NCBI RefSeq assembly: GCF_004341035.1
Contig: NZ_SLXK01000017.1
Span: forward strand, 1-32,041
Source: Scopulibacillus darangshiensis
Lineage (GTDB): Bacteria; Bacillota; Bacilli; Bacillales; Sporolactobacillaceae
Length of the DNA: 32,041 nt
Reading direction: 5' to 3'
Part shown: piece after piece, positions 1-7,786 of the stretch
Numbering within the stretch: position 1 is the first letter of the stretch
How the letters are laid out: the number at the start of each line of letters is the position of its first letter
The notes under the pieces: model-generated
Seen by the model: only the letters and a program-made list of their open reading frames with translations
Databases searched by the model: none
What the model was told of the DNA's origin: nothing
Translations under genes and position numbers: made by a program

Positions 1-10
1 ACATGCATTA

Positions 11-1759
11 TCAAGAAATAACTAAATAAATCAGGCTGGCAAGCTTATGTATTTTTTCATTGCAATCTTGTGTACTTTTACCTTGCAAAACACAAAAAAA
101 CGTTGAAGCTGCTTTGCGAACGACTTTTATTTCGTCCTTTATGCCACCTAACTCATGCAGCATTAAAGTGCTCATTACAGTCCCAATTGGAATATCTATA
201 TTGTCCGTCGTCAATTCTTGTAAAAAACCTAGAGCTTCTTTACCACTGATTTCTAACCGTTTCTTTGTTGCAGTTACATCAAAAAGTCCAGCATGCTTTC
301 GTGTATGAAGATGCTCAGCTTCAATAATTTGCGACCAATATTGAGCAGCCCATCCTTTACGTTTCAAAATACTTTTTTCATACGTTGCAACAAGCGAATC
401 ATTTACTTCATACCATTGCGGCTGTTCCCAGCCAGATTTCTCGTTAAAGTAAGCCCCTAATGTTTTTTGGCGGATAGAATATGGACTAAATCGCATGTTG
501 CGTGACGTTTCAGGCTGCATGAATGGATGATGGATATCGTATATCTTTTCAAAGTTTTCAATAGACCGTTTTTTATAGTAAGCCGGACTTTGTGCGTATG
601 TGTCAAAACGATTAATATCGCATAATTCCAAATCAAGGGTTGGCGCCCCATTTACGATCCATTCAGCCATAGATTTGCCAACACCTGCAGAATGGGTAAC
701 CCAGATCGCTTCTGCCACCCAAAAACCACGTACTTTCTGAGATTCTCCCAGCAGAGGCATACCATCAGGTGTAAATGAGAAGATACCATTTATGCCTTTT
801 TTCATGCCTGCTTTTTTTAAGGCAGGTATAAGGTCAAGTGCATCTTGCCAAGGCTTTTCGAAATCTTCAGACGTAAAAGGTTTTATTGATGGCATTTCTT
901 TTGTTTCACCATATTTAGTAATGTCGTTTTGCTCGACAGGCAATGGGCGATGTTGATAAGAACCAATACCTAAACCATTAAACACTTGGCGATAATACAT
1001 GGCACTATCCTGATGACGGACAAGTGGTGTTGTAATTTCTTCTGTTTCATTGGCTAGTTCCATTAGGTCATTTGAAAGAGCATATTGATGAGCCATAGGT
1101 TGAAGAGGAATGGTGATTCCAGCCATTTCTCCAATGCGCGGGCCCCAGAATCCAGCGCAGCATATAACTAAGTCCGTTTCAAATTTCCCAGAACTTGTTT
1201 CAACTGCTTTTACCCTGCCATCTGCAACTTCAACACCCGTTACTTCTGTGTGGCCATAAAATTCACCGCCGCATGATCTAGTAAACGCCGCCATCTCTTC
1301 AATAGCGCGAAGTGGTTTGGCGATTCCATCTGAAGGGACATACAAACCGCCATAAATTTTATCCAAATTTATTAAAGAGCACTTTTGTGCACATTCTTCC
1401 GGTGAAAGGAGATATGCTTCCACTCCCCAAGACGATCCTACTCCCGCTTTTCTTTTTAAATCTTCTAATCGTTCTTGTGTGTTTGCTACTTCAAGGCTCC
1501 CTACGGAATAGAAAGAAGGCTGCCCTTCATGATTTAACTCTTTGAAAGCCTCTACCGTTTGGGAAGCTAAAGTTGTTAGCAATTTGGAAAAGTTAAGTTG
1601 ATAAACGAGACCTGGAGCGTGCGATGTTGAACCTCCAGTTTCAAATAATGGCCCTTGCTCAATGACAGTAATGTTTCGCTTCCCCAATTTGCTTAAATAG
1701 TAGGCAATGCTGCATCCAACAATACCAGCTCCAATAATAGTAATTTTCTCTTGCTTCAT
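11..1759 (-). CDS. Dimethylglycine oxidase-like flavoprotein, C-terminally truncated
   Basis: FAD enzyme expected to demethylate N,N-dimethylglycine (or sarcosine), giving H2O2 and formaldehyde or methylene-THF. Residues 8-22 form a dinucleotide-binding fold (IIGAGIVG). Residues 42-50 (GGSTSHAPG) match the covalent-FAD site of Arthrobacter-type dimethylglycine oxidase, His47 being the likely FAD-linked residue. The FAD/DAO domain runs to about residue 380, then a linker domain, then only the start of the folate-binding GCV_T domain (LQELTTDNIDIPIG near residue 520). The family is about 830 residues; this frame stops at 582, so most of the folate domain is missing. Whether the remainder lies left of the window in another frame cannot be seen. 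The SD (AAAAGGAG) lies 14 nt from the ATG, with an ATGTGA start-stop between. It is the first gene behind the operator/promoter at 1887-1954. Family assignment is firm; substrate is inferred. Confidence 0.85.
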   Translation of the reverse strand: MKQEKITIIGAGIVGCSIAYYLSKLGKRNITVIEQGPLFETGGSTSHAPGLVYQLNFSKLLTTLASQTVEAFKELNHEGQPSFYSVGSLEVANTQERLEDLKRKAGVGSSWGVEAYLLSPEECAQKCSLINLDKIYGGLYVPSDGIAKPLRAIEEMAAFTRSCGGEFYGHTEVTGVEVADGRVKAVETSSGKFETDLVICCAGFWGPRIGEMAGITIPLQPMAHQYALSNDLMELANETEEITTPLVRHQDSAMYYRQVFNGLGIGSYQHRPLPVEQNDITKYGETKEMPSIKPFTSEDFEKPWQDALDLIPALKKAGMKKGINGIFSFTPDGMPLLGESQKVRGFWVAEAIWVTHSAGVGKSMAEWIVNGAPTLDLELCDINRFDTYAQSPAYYKKRSIENFEKIYDIHHPFMQPETSRNMRFSPYSIRQKTLGAYFNEKSGWEQPQWYEVNDSLVATYEKSILKRKGWAAQYWSQIIEAEHLHTRKHAGLFDVTATKKRLEISGKEALGFLQELTTDNIDIPIGTVMSTLMLHELGGIKDEIKVVRKAASTFFCVLQGKSTQDCNEKIHKLASLIYLVIS

Positions 1760-1886
1760 AACTTCACATCACACTCCTTTTCTAATTAGAGAAAAATAAG
1801 ATAGACACTCTTAGAAAGTGGGAATATTGTAATGCCGTTACGGTATTAACAAGTGCATAGATAAGAGAGCCAAATATTTTACACAA

Positions 1887-1954
1887 ATTATAAACCCCGT
1901 TTTTCAGATAAAAAAGTATGCACTTTTTTTTCATATAGTGTAAAAAAATATACT
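1887..1954 (-). promoter_or_regulatory. 41-bp HxlR-type operator plus promoter for the dimethylglycine oxidase gene
   Basis: Operator copy A occupies 1914-1954 (read on the plus strand: AAGTATGCACTTT, then ATAGTG, then AATATACT). On the minus strand its end overlaps a T-rich -35 (1910-1915) by 2 bp. A perfect TATAAT -10 lies at 1887-1892 after a 17-bp spacer. The same 68-bp arrangement recurs at four other promoters in the window. Binding by HxlR is inferred. Confidence 0.8.
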
Positions 1955-2125
1955 GCGGTGAGACCAATCAATATTGAAGTCCTTAATCGAAGTATAGAAG
2001 ATTCTCCAATTATCGGGTCTTCTCAGGACATCTGAATTTCAAAAGTAACGGGAATTTTATATAAATCACCTAATAATTTTGTTGGAATTAAATAAAATTA
2101 ATTTAATATTATAAATTTTGTTTGT

Positions 2126-2166
2126 AAGTAAGCATTTTTTTATTATATATTGGAAAAAGAAAAAAT
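2126..2166. promoter_or_regulatory. Degenerate copy of the 41-bp operator upstream of the first hxlR paralogue
   Basis: The left part (AAGTAAGCATTTTTTTA) aligns with the operator and is followed at the right distance by TATATTG in place of TATAGTG, but the final TATACT block has become AAAAAT. A TTACAA hexamer sits at the same overlap position on the minus strand as at the glpX promoter, without a good -10. It ends 21 bp before the hxlR paralogue start, much as the intact copy precedes the second hxlR (28 bp). Probably a relic or weak autoregulatory site. Confidence 0.45.
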
Positions 2167-2187
2167 ATTGAATAAGGAGATTAAAAT

Positions 2188-2526
2188 ATGGGGCATGTTA
2201 ATAGTAAGAGGTTTAACAGTGGTAAAGAATTGACTCTTTCTATCATTGGCGGTAAATGGAAAATGCTTATAATGTGGTACCTTGGTAAAGAAGGGACCAA
2301 ACGATTTGGTGAACTAAAATCCTTAATTCCCGGTATTACGCACAGAATGCTCGTTAGTCAATTACGAGAACTTGAAGAAGACTTTATTGTCCATCGTGAA
2401 GTGTATCCTGTTGTTCCACCAAAGGTAGAGTATTCACTGACCGGAATAGGGGAAAGCCTCATGCCAATCCTCGAATCTATGTATGATTGGAGTAAAAACT
2501 ATATGGAGACTGTCAGGAAAAACTAA
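2188..2526 (+). CDS. HxlR-family regulator lacking the sensor cysteine
   Basis: A 112-residue HxlR/DUF24 winged-helix DNA-binding protein. The core from residue 14 to about 105 ([52 protein letters not shown]) is typical of B. subtilis HxlR, the activator of the formaldehyde-inducible hxlAB operon. It is about 79% identical to the second copy at 24473-24817. The key difference is at residues 11-13: Ser-Gly-Lys here against Cys-Glu-Lys there. Cys11 is the residue that formaldehyde crosslinks to Lys13 in HxlR, and this protein has no cysteine at all. SD AAGGAG precedes the ATG. It may be a formaldehyde-blind activator, a competitor for the shared operator, or a decaying duplicate; the intact reading frame argues against simple decay. 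Confidence 0.9.
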   Translation: MGHVNSKRFNSGKELTLSIIGGKWKMLIMWYLGKEGTKRFGELKSLIPGITHRMLVSQLRELEEDFIVHREVYPVVPPKVEYSLTGIGESLMPILESMYDWSKNYMETVRKN

Positions 2527-2671
2527 GGTAGAATGATCCCTGATTTTCTTTAAATAGAATAAGTTATCACCATATACCTAAGCCAAAACAACCAAACACA
2601 GGGAAGAATGCACTGGAATCTCCCCCATAAACCTGACAGTATAAAAAAACTAATTTTAAAATCATTCAGAT

Positions 2672-2707
2672 GATGGCCTCTATATTGAATCGGGGGCATC
2701 TTTTCTT
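2672..2707 (+). terminator. Probable rho-independent terminator after the first hxlR
   Basis: GATGGCCTC (2672-2680) pairs with GGGGGCATC (2692-2700) with one mismatch, followed by TTTTCTT. The rest of the gene-free stretch 2527-3039 holds a short GC hairpin at 2764-2782 (GAAGC...GCTTC, no U-tract), then from 2917 the operator and promoter of the reductase gene; I see no further coding sequence. Confidence 0.5.
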
Positions 2708-2916
2708 ATGTCTACTGGTATCTATAATTGATATAAATCAAGGATATAATTACCTTCATTTGAGGAAGCTGCGTCAGCGCTTCACAAAATGAGCAATAAT
2801 AATCATTAAGGAGCCTAAGAGCACCTGCCTGCCTGTCTTATGGACCCGAAAAGTCATAATATAGGGTAATTATACCCATGTCAAATCATTCATCAATCGT
2901 ATTAATAATCACTATT

Positions 2917-2984
2917 AGTATATTTTTAGACACTATTTAATAAAAAAGTGCATACTTTTTTATCTGAATATTTAATTTTATAAT
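2917..2984 (+). promoter_or_regulatory. 41-bp HxlR-type operator plus promoter for the ferredoxin-NADP reductase gene
   Basis: Operator copy C (2917-2957) lies in the reverse orientation to copy A, as expected because its gene is on the other strand. Its last two bases belong to the -35 (TTTTTT, 2956-2961); after 17 bp comes a perfect TATAAT -10 (2979-2984). Copies A and C are identical for 11 bp beyond the operator into the spacer (TTTTATCTGAA), so these two promoters are especially alike. Transcription should begin near 2991, leaving a leader of about 150 nt. Confidence 0.8.
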
Positions 2985-3039
2985 AGGCACATATTCAAAC
3001 TTGGTAAAAACCAAATTTTAAATAGGGAGTGAAGGATTA

Positions 3040-3069
3040 ATGGACATTCAATTTAGTTATCCCCCGTAA
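3040..3069 (+). CDS. Possible leader peptide MDIQFSYPP
   Basis: A nine-codon open frame starts with ATG behind a strong purine-rich SD (GGGAGTGAAGG) and ends Pro-Pro-stop. It sits in the long leader of the reductase mRNA, and its stop codon directly abuts a hairpin. C-terminal Pro-Pro before a stop codon is known to slow termination, so this could be a translated regulatory leader. It could equally be the surviving start of a lost gene. Translation is not shown by the sequence alone. Confidence 0.35.
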   Translation: MDIQFSYPP

Positions 3070-3097
3070 ATATTGGAGAAATTTAAACTCCTAATAT
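3070..3097 (+). promoter_or_regulatory. Leader hairpin between leader peptide and reductase gene
   Basis: ATATTGGAG (3070-3078) pairs with CTCCTAATAT (3088-3097), 9 bp with a one-base bulge and a 9-nt loop. It begins immediately after the leader-peptide stop and ends 32 nt before the reductase SD. There is no U-tract, so it is not an ordinary terminator. Confidence 0.4.
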
Positions 3098-3141
3098 TCA
3101 GCAGGATAATCATCAAACACTTTTCCAATGGAGGGATATAG

Positions 3142-4137
3142 TTGAAAGAGGACACAAAAATATACGATATTACGATCATCGGTGGCGGCCCAGTAGGGAT
3201 GTTTACGGCTTTCTACGGTGGACTGCGTCAAGCCACTGTAAAAATTATTGAAAGCTTGCCACAACTCGGTGGACAACTTTCTGCATTATATCCTGAAAAG
3301 TATATATACGATGTCGCTGGTTGTCCTAAGGTTATGGCACAAGTGTTAGTAAATAATTTAAAAGAACAAATGGATATGTTTAACCCGATGATCTGTCTCG
3401 AACAAGCTGTTGAAACAGTTGAAAAACAAAGTGATGGGATATTTAAATTAACTACAAACAGTGGTATGCATTATTCAAAAACGATTATCATTACAGCTGG
3501 CAACGGTGCATTTCAACCCCGTAGAATTGAACTTGAGGAAGCCTCTCAATTCGAGAATAGCAACCTCTACTATTTTATAGATGACTTGAATGCATTTGCA
3601 GGACAAAGAGTGCTCGTATGTGGCGGAGGGGACTCAGCTGTTGATTGGGCGCTTATGCTAGAACCAATTGCTGAAAAAGTAACACTGGTTCATAGGCGAG
3701 ATAAATTCCGTGCTCATGAACACAGTGTTGAAAATCTACGAAAATCAAAGGTAGAGATACTTACGCCCTTCATTCCAAGTGTAATATATGGCAATGGGAA
3801 AATTGAGCAAGTTGTTTTAGAAGAAATAAAAGGAAGCGGGACTGAAATTCTGGATATTGATGCCATGATTGTAAACTTTGGCTTTGTCTCTTCGTTAGGA
3901 CCCATCAAGGATAATTGGGGTCTGGAAGTTCAAAAAAATACTATTGTCGTTAACAGCAGGATGGAAACAAATATTGAGGGAATATACGCTGCAGGAGACG
4001 TATGTACATATGATGGTAAAGTAAAGTTAATTGCAAGCGGATTCGGAGAAGCTCCTACTGCTGTTAACAATGCTAAAGCATATATGGACCCAAAAGTCCG
4101 CTTACAGCCCCTTCATAGTACAAGTTTGTTTGCATAA
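3142..4137 (+). CDS. Ferredoxin--NADP reductase, YumC type
   Basis: A 331-residue thioredoxin-reductase-like flavoprotein that moves electrons between NADPH and ferredoxin. FAD-binding IIGGGPVG lies at residues 12-19 and [11 protein letters not shown] near 43-53. NADPH-binding [11 protein letters not shown] is near residue 160, and the C-terminal FAD motif AAGDVCTY...[10 protein letters not shown] near 280-300. It lacks the CxxC of thioredoxin reductases, and length matches YumC (about 332). The start is TTG, chosen because GGAGGG lies 6 nt upstream. It is transcribed from the operator/promoter at 2917-2984 and followed by the BCCT transporter. Inference: it may supply electrons to a Rieske-type betaine or amine demethylase elsewhere. 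Confidence 0.9.
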   Translation: MKEDTKIYDITIIGGGPVGMFTAFYGGLRQATVKIIESLPQLGGQLSALYPEKYIYDVAGCPKVMAQVLVNNLKEQMDMFNPMICLEQAVETVEKQSDGIFKLTTNSGMHYSKTIIITAGNGAFQPRRIELEEASQFENSNLYYFIDDLNAFAGQRVLVCGGGDSAVDWALMLEPIAEKVTLVHRRDKFRAHEHSVENLRKSKVEILTPFIPSVIYGNGKIEQVVLEEIKGSGTEILDIDAMIVNFGFVSSLGPIKDNWGLEVQKNTIVVNSRMETNIEGIYAAGDVCTYDGKVKLIASGFGEAPTAVNNAKAYMDPKVRLQPLHSTSLFA

Positions 4138-4334
4138 CACGCCATAAAAAGAAGCCCTCATGAAGCGATTGTTGTCTTTAACGGCAAAATTGTTAATTTT
4201 ATAATCGAAGGAAGAGTTAACCGATATCATAAAATATTAATTTTCATTTCCTAGATACCACACAATAAATCAGTTGTTCTCATTCTCTTTGACTCGCTAG
4301 TTGGCCCTTCCACCATTTACTAGGAGGAATTAAG

Positions 4335-5840
4335 ATGATAAAGAAAAACAGCGTTTTTCTTATTTCACTGTTGCTAACCCTCTTTTTTATTGTTTGGGGA
4401 GTTTTTTTAAAAAACAATCTAGCCAAAGTCACTAATACGATTTATAATAGTTCAATTGATTACCTGGGTTGGGTTTACCTCGGTGCTGCCCTTTTCTTTG
4501 TGGTATTCTCAGTTTATTTATTGTTCTCTAAATACGGTCATATACGGCTGGGTAAGGAAACAGACCAGCCCGAATTCAGGACCGGTTCATGGCTAGCGAT
4601 GTTATTCGGCGCAGGGATGGGAATCGGCATAGTTTACTGGAGTGTTGCTGAACCCGTCACCCACTTTACAAATCCGCCTTATGGAAAACCCTATACAGTC
4701 GATTCAGCCAACTTAGCGATGAAATATGTTTTTTTCCATTGGGGCTTGGACCCTTGGGCAATTTACACCATAATTGGTTTGGCTTTGGCCTTTTTTCAAT
4801 ATAACAAAAAGCTGCCAGCTGCAGTCAGCTCGGCCTTCTATCCCATTTTGAAGGATAAAATCTATGGGCCAATTGGTAAAACGATCGATATATTGTCCGT
4901 ATTTGCAACAGTCTTTGGCATTGCAACATCTCTGGGTCTAGGGGCCATGCAGGTTACAGCCGGGATGCACGCCATATTTCATGTTCCGAATACGCTAATC
5001 GTTCAACTTATTGTGATCACAGTTGCCACCATTCTTTTTATCATTTCAATCAATACTGGGCTAGAAAAAGGCATTCAATATCTATCCAATACTGCAATTA
5101 TCCTATCATTTGCCATCATGTTAATGGTTTTAATTGTTGGTCCAACTCTAACAATATTTAAAGTCCTGTTTAATACGACTGGGAACTATTTAAGTGACTT
5201 TGTCCATATGAGTTTAAGGTTAGCACCTTTTAGTAAGGACACTTGGATAGCATCGTGGACGCTATTTTATTGGGCATGGTGGATTGCTTGGGCGCCTTTC
5301 GTTGGAATGTTTATAGCCCGCGTCTCAAAAGGAAGGACCATTCGGGAGTTTGTCGTCGGTGTGCTACTTGTACCCACAGTTGGGACTTGCCTTTGGATGT
5401 CCGTATTTGGCGGCTCTGCACTTGATATTGTTCAAAATATGGGTGGCCACGACATGGCCAAGGAGATTGCAAATAATGTCTCACTATCGATCTTCATTTT
5501 CTTTGATCATCTTAGTTTAAGTTCCGTCTTAAGCATTTTGGGTTTTGCTGTTGTAGCCATTTACTATATAACGGTTGCTGACACATCAACCTTTGTACTG
5601 GGAATGCTTAGTGAAGGCGGAACACTGAATCCCTCTAATAAGATTAAAATGACGTGGGGAATCATCCAGTCAGCCGTTGCTGCTGTACTGCTTTTAGCCG
5701 GTGGGCTAAACGTTTTACAAACAGCTTCCATTGCAGCTGCCCTGCCCTTTGCCATTATTATGGTCATCATGTGCTTTTCCCTGCTGAAAGGTTTAAAAAG
5801 TGAAGAAAAAGTGCAAGAGAACCAAAAAAAGGCCGTTTAA
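4335..5840 (+). CDS. BCCT-family glycine betaine/choline transporter
   Basis: A 501-residue membrane protein with about 12 hydrophobic segments, matching the sodium- or proton-coupled betaine/choline/carnitine transporter family. Hallmarks are the glycine-rich GAGMGIGIVYWSVAEP (about residues 90-105) and the tryptophan-rich substrate segment FYWAWWIAWAPFVGMFIARVSKGRTIREF (begins about residue 312). No long charged regulatory C-terminal tail is present, so OpuD-like uptake or a catabolic role is likely. SD AGGAGG precedes the ATG. It lies 197 bp behind the ferredoxin-NADP reductase with no clear terminator between; a TATAAT at 4200-4205 could be a separate weak promoter. Beside a dimethylglycine oxidase it plausibly imports betaine or dimethylglycine; substrate is not provable from sequence. 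Confidence 0.9.
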   Translation: MIKKNSVFLISLLLTLFFIVWGVFLKNNLAKVTNTIYNSSIDYLGWVYLGAALFFVVFSVYLLFSKYGHIRLGKETDQPEFRTGSWLAMLFGAGMGIGIVYWSVAEPVTHFTNPPYGKPYTVDSANLAMKYVFFHWGLDPWAIYTIIGLALAFFQYNKKLPAAVSSAFYPILKDKIYGPIGKTIDILSVFATVFGIATSLGLGAMQVTAGMHAIFHVPNTLIVQLIVITVATILFIISINTGLEKGIQYLSNTAIILSFAIMLMVLIVGPTLTIFKVLFNTTGNYLSDFVHMSLRLAPFSKDTWIASWTLFYWAWWIAWAPFVGMFIARVSKGRTIREFVVGVLLVPTVGTCLWMSVFGGSALDIVQNMGGHDMAKEIANNVSLSIFIFFDHLSLSSVLSILGFAVVAIYYITVADTSTFVLGMLSEGGTLNPSNKIKMTWGIIQSAVAAVLLLAGGLNVLQTASIAAALPFAIIMVIMCFSLLKGLKSEEKVQENQKKAV

Positions 5841-5937
5841 GTACAGGTAGATATGGTTTAATGCCAAACTTTTCATCCCTACATCAACCAATGGAAAATT
5901 ATGCGGCTTTAGTATTAAATGGCTGCCAATCCTAAGC

Positions 5938-5994
5938 GGGTGCAGATTGTAACGACAAATTCCGCTTTACTGTACATTTTTGTGATTTGCACCC
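5938..5994. other. Long inverted repeat between BCCT gene and convergent oxidoreductase
   Basis: GGGTGCAGAT (5938-5947) pairs with ATTTGCACCC (5985-5994), 9 of 10 bases, around a 37-nt loop, between two convergent genes. It could act as a transcription stop, but neither side has a U-tract. I see nothing else in 5841-6113. Confidence 0.35.
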
Positions 5995-6113
5995 CTTATA
6001 AATATACTAGATATAGAAAACAGACATTTATCCTTCTGCCCTTACTGTAATAAAGTGCTGCTAAAGAGAATACCCCCAGAATCATCGATCACAAACTTTT
6101 TCCCCTAATAACA

Positions 6114-7109
6114 CTAGAATTTTTTCATTTTATCCGCCGGAAACGTCAATCCGGTTTGTTCCCTTACTTCCTCCATGATCTTCATTGTTATCATTGAATG
6201 ATGATGGGAATTGATCCTTGATTCCAACTGGTTTGTCTTGATTAACTTTATAAATTCGGCTGCCTCATAGGCCATTGTTTTATTGGATTGATGTTGTGTC
6301 ATGTCCTCTGTGGAACCATCACGATAGCGAATATCTACCTTATTAGGGGCACTTATTTTATCAATGATGATGTTTCCATTTTCCCCTTGAATTTCAGTAG
6401 GCAAGTAAGAATCCGTTATTTTCGAATACATAATGATGGCATCCATATCATGATATTTCAATAATATGCTGCCTTCCCCATCTACACCCGATTCAAGCAT
6501 TAGGGCATTCGCCTGAACATGGGAAGGCTCGCCAAACAACACAGCCATTGGATAAATACAATAGATGCCAATATCCATTAAAGCTCCGTTTGAAAATGAA
6601 GGGTTAAATGCATTTAAAACCGTCCCTTCCTTATACGCATCGTAACGCGAAGAATATTGGCAATAGCTTGCGAAATAGCGGCGGATTTTCCCGATCTTAT
6701 GTAAATTGTCAGTGATGCTTTGGAAACTAGGAAGCACAGTGCCTTTCATAGCTTCCATTAATACAACGTGATTTTTTTTGGCGGCTCGGATCATTTTATC
6801 CAATTCTGCTGTATTGGAAGCAATAGGCTTTTCACATAAAACATGTTTGCCGTGGTTCATAAGCAGGATAGCTTGTTCAGCGTGACATGAATTTGGACTG
6901 GCAATATAAACGGCATCGATTGTATCACTGCCTGCCATTGTTTCTAAATCAGTAAAAGTTGTTTGGCAATTATACTTACCGGCAAATTCTTTTGCCCGTT
7001 CTTCCGTTCTTGAATAGACAGCACTCAAAGTAAAATCATCCAAATCACTTGCATGGTGAATAAACTGCTCAGTAATTCGATTAGTTCCAATAACACCAAA
7101 ACGTATCAT
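6114..7109 (-). CDS. Gfo/Idh/MocA-family NAD(P)-dependent oxidoreductase
   Basis: A 331-residue dehydrogenase of the glucose-fructose oxidoreductase/inositol dehydrogenase family. The N-terminal Rossmann fold starts RFGVIGTNRI, and the signature CEKPIASN (about residues 91-98) carries the catalytic-site lysine. The C-terminal alpha/beta substrate domain is complete (NGALMDIGIYCIYPM near 170-185). SD AAGGGGG lies 9-10 nt upstream of the ATG. The substrate, probably a sugar, polyol or diol, cannot be told. It lies between the BCCT gene and the perR-like gene and has no operator copy of its own, so a link to formaldehyde metabolism is not supported. Confidence 0.85.
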   Translation of the reverse strand: MIRFGVIGTNRITEQFIHHASDLDDFTLSAVYSRTEERAKEFAGKYNCQTTFTDLETMAGSDTIDAVYIASPNSCHAEQAILLMNHGKHVLCEKPIASNTAELDKMIRAAKKNHVVLMEAMKGTVLPSFQSITDNLHKIGKIRRYFASYCQYSSRYDAYKEGTVLNAFNPSFSNGALMDIGIYCIYPMAVLFGEPSHVQANALMLESGVDGEGSILLKYHDMDAIIMYSKITDSYLPTEIQGENGNIIIDKISAPNKVDIRYRDGSTEDMTQHQSNKTMAYEAAEFIKLIKTNQLESRINSHHHSMITMKIMEEVREQTGLTFPADKMKKF

Positions 7110-7189
7110 TATTTTTATTCCCCCTTAAATCCGTTGTTAAAGCCAACCTATAAATCTTCTATGGTCTAGTATATAACCTTCTCACTTGC

Positions 7190-7227
7190 AAAAAAATATC
7201 CCAGAAGGAAGTCATACACTTTCTGGG
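7190..7227 (-). terminator. Rho-independent terminator of the perR-like gene
   Basis: On the minus strand CCCAGAA (complement of 7221-7227) pairs with TTCTGGG (complement of 7200-7206), followed by ATATTTTTTTG. Clear stem plus U-tract just beyond the perR-like stop. Confidence 0.8.
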
Positions 7228-7242
7228 TTCGGCTTTATTTGG

Positions 7243-7671
7243 TTATGTTTTGTTACAGTCTGGGCAGGTCCCATAAGCCTCAAAGAAATGTTGAGTTATA
7301 GTATAACCCGTTTTCCTTTCCGCAAAGCGTTCTACATCAACTAATTTAGGATAGTCAAAATCACGTATTTTTCCGCAAGATGTACAAACAACATGATAAT
7401 GAAAGGAGGTTGCCCATTCATAACGGCTTGACGCCCGGCCAAATATGAGTTCATTTACAATACCATACTTTTTAAAACATTTTAAAGCATTATAAACCGT
7501 AGCGTTTGTCATAAAAGGCAATTTATGTGTCAACGAATTGAAAATGTCATCCGCCGTTGGATGTGACTCAGCGTTTGCCAAATAATCCATTATAGCCATT
7601 CGTTGAGGGGTCATCCTTATACCATTTTGTTTTAAAAGTGAGACTCCCTCCTTAACACGATGTTGATTCAT
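7243..7671 (-). CDS. perR: PerR-like Fur-family metalloregulator
   Basis: A 142-residue Fur-family repressor that aligns without gaps to B. subtilis PerR over most of its length (GIRMTPQRMAIMDYL, HPTADDIF, ATVYNALKCF). Zinc-site cysteines are present (CTSC at 96-99, CPDC at the C-terminus). Regulatory metal ligands His37, His91, His93 and Asp104 are conserved, but position 85, Asp in PerR, is Glu here (SSRYEW). PerR senses H2O2 by metal-catalysed oxidation of His37/His91, so this change could alter metal preference or peroxide sensitivity. The gene lies 115 bp downstream of katA on the same strand, fitting local control of catalase. Could also be a second, specialised PerR paralogue rather than the main one. 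Confidence 0.85.
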   Translation of the reverse strand: MNQHRVKEGVSLLKQNGIRMTPQRMAIMDYLANAESHPTADDIFNSLTHKLPFMTNATVYNALKCFKKYGIVNELIFGRASSRYEWATSFHYHVVCTSCGKIRDFDYPKLVDVERFAERKTGYTITQHFFEAYGTCPDCNKT

Positions 7672-7708
7672 TTCAACACCTCATTATTTATTTTAGATCC
7701 TAATAGCA

Positions 7709-7736
7709 GAAAAGATCATCACCAGATGACCTTTTC
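7709..7736 (-). terminator. Strong hairpin between katA and the perR-like gene
   Basis: GAAAAGATCATC (7709-7720) pairs with GATGACCTTTTC (7725-7736), 11 of 12 bases, with a 4-nt loop. Read on the minus strand the 3' arm ends CTTTTC. It probably ends or attenuates the katA transcript before the regulator gene, although the U-run lies within the stem. Confidence 0.55.
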
Positions 7737-7786
7737 CCTATTATAGTTTGAGAATAGATTGAGATAAATGATTATGTGTATCGTTC

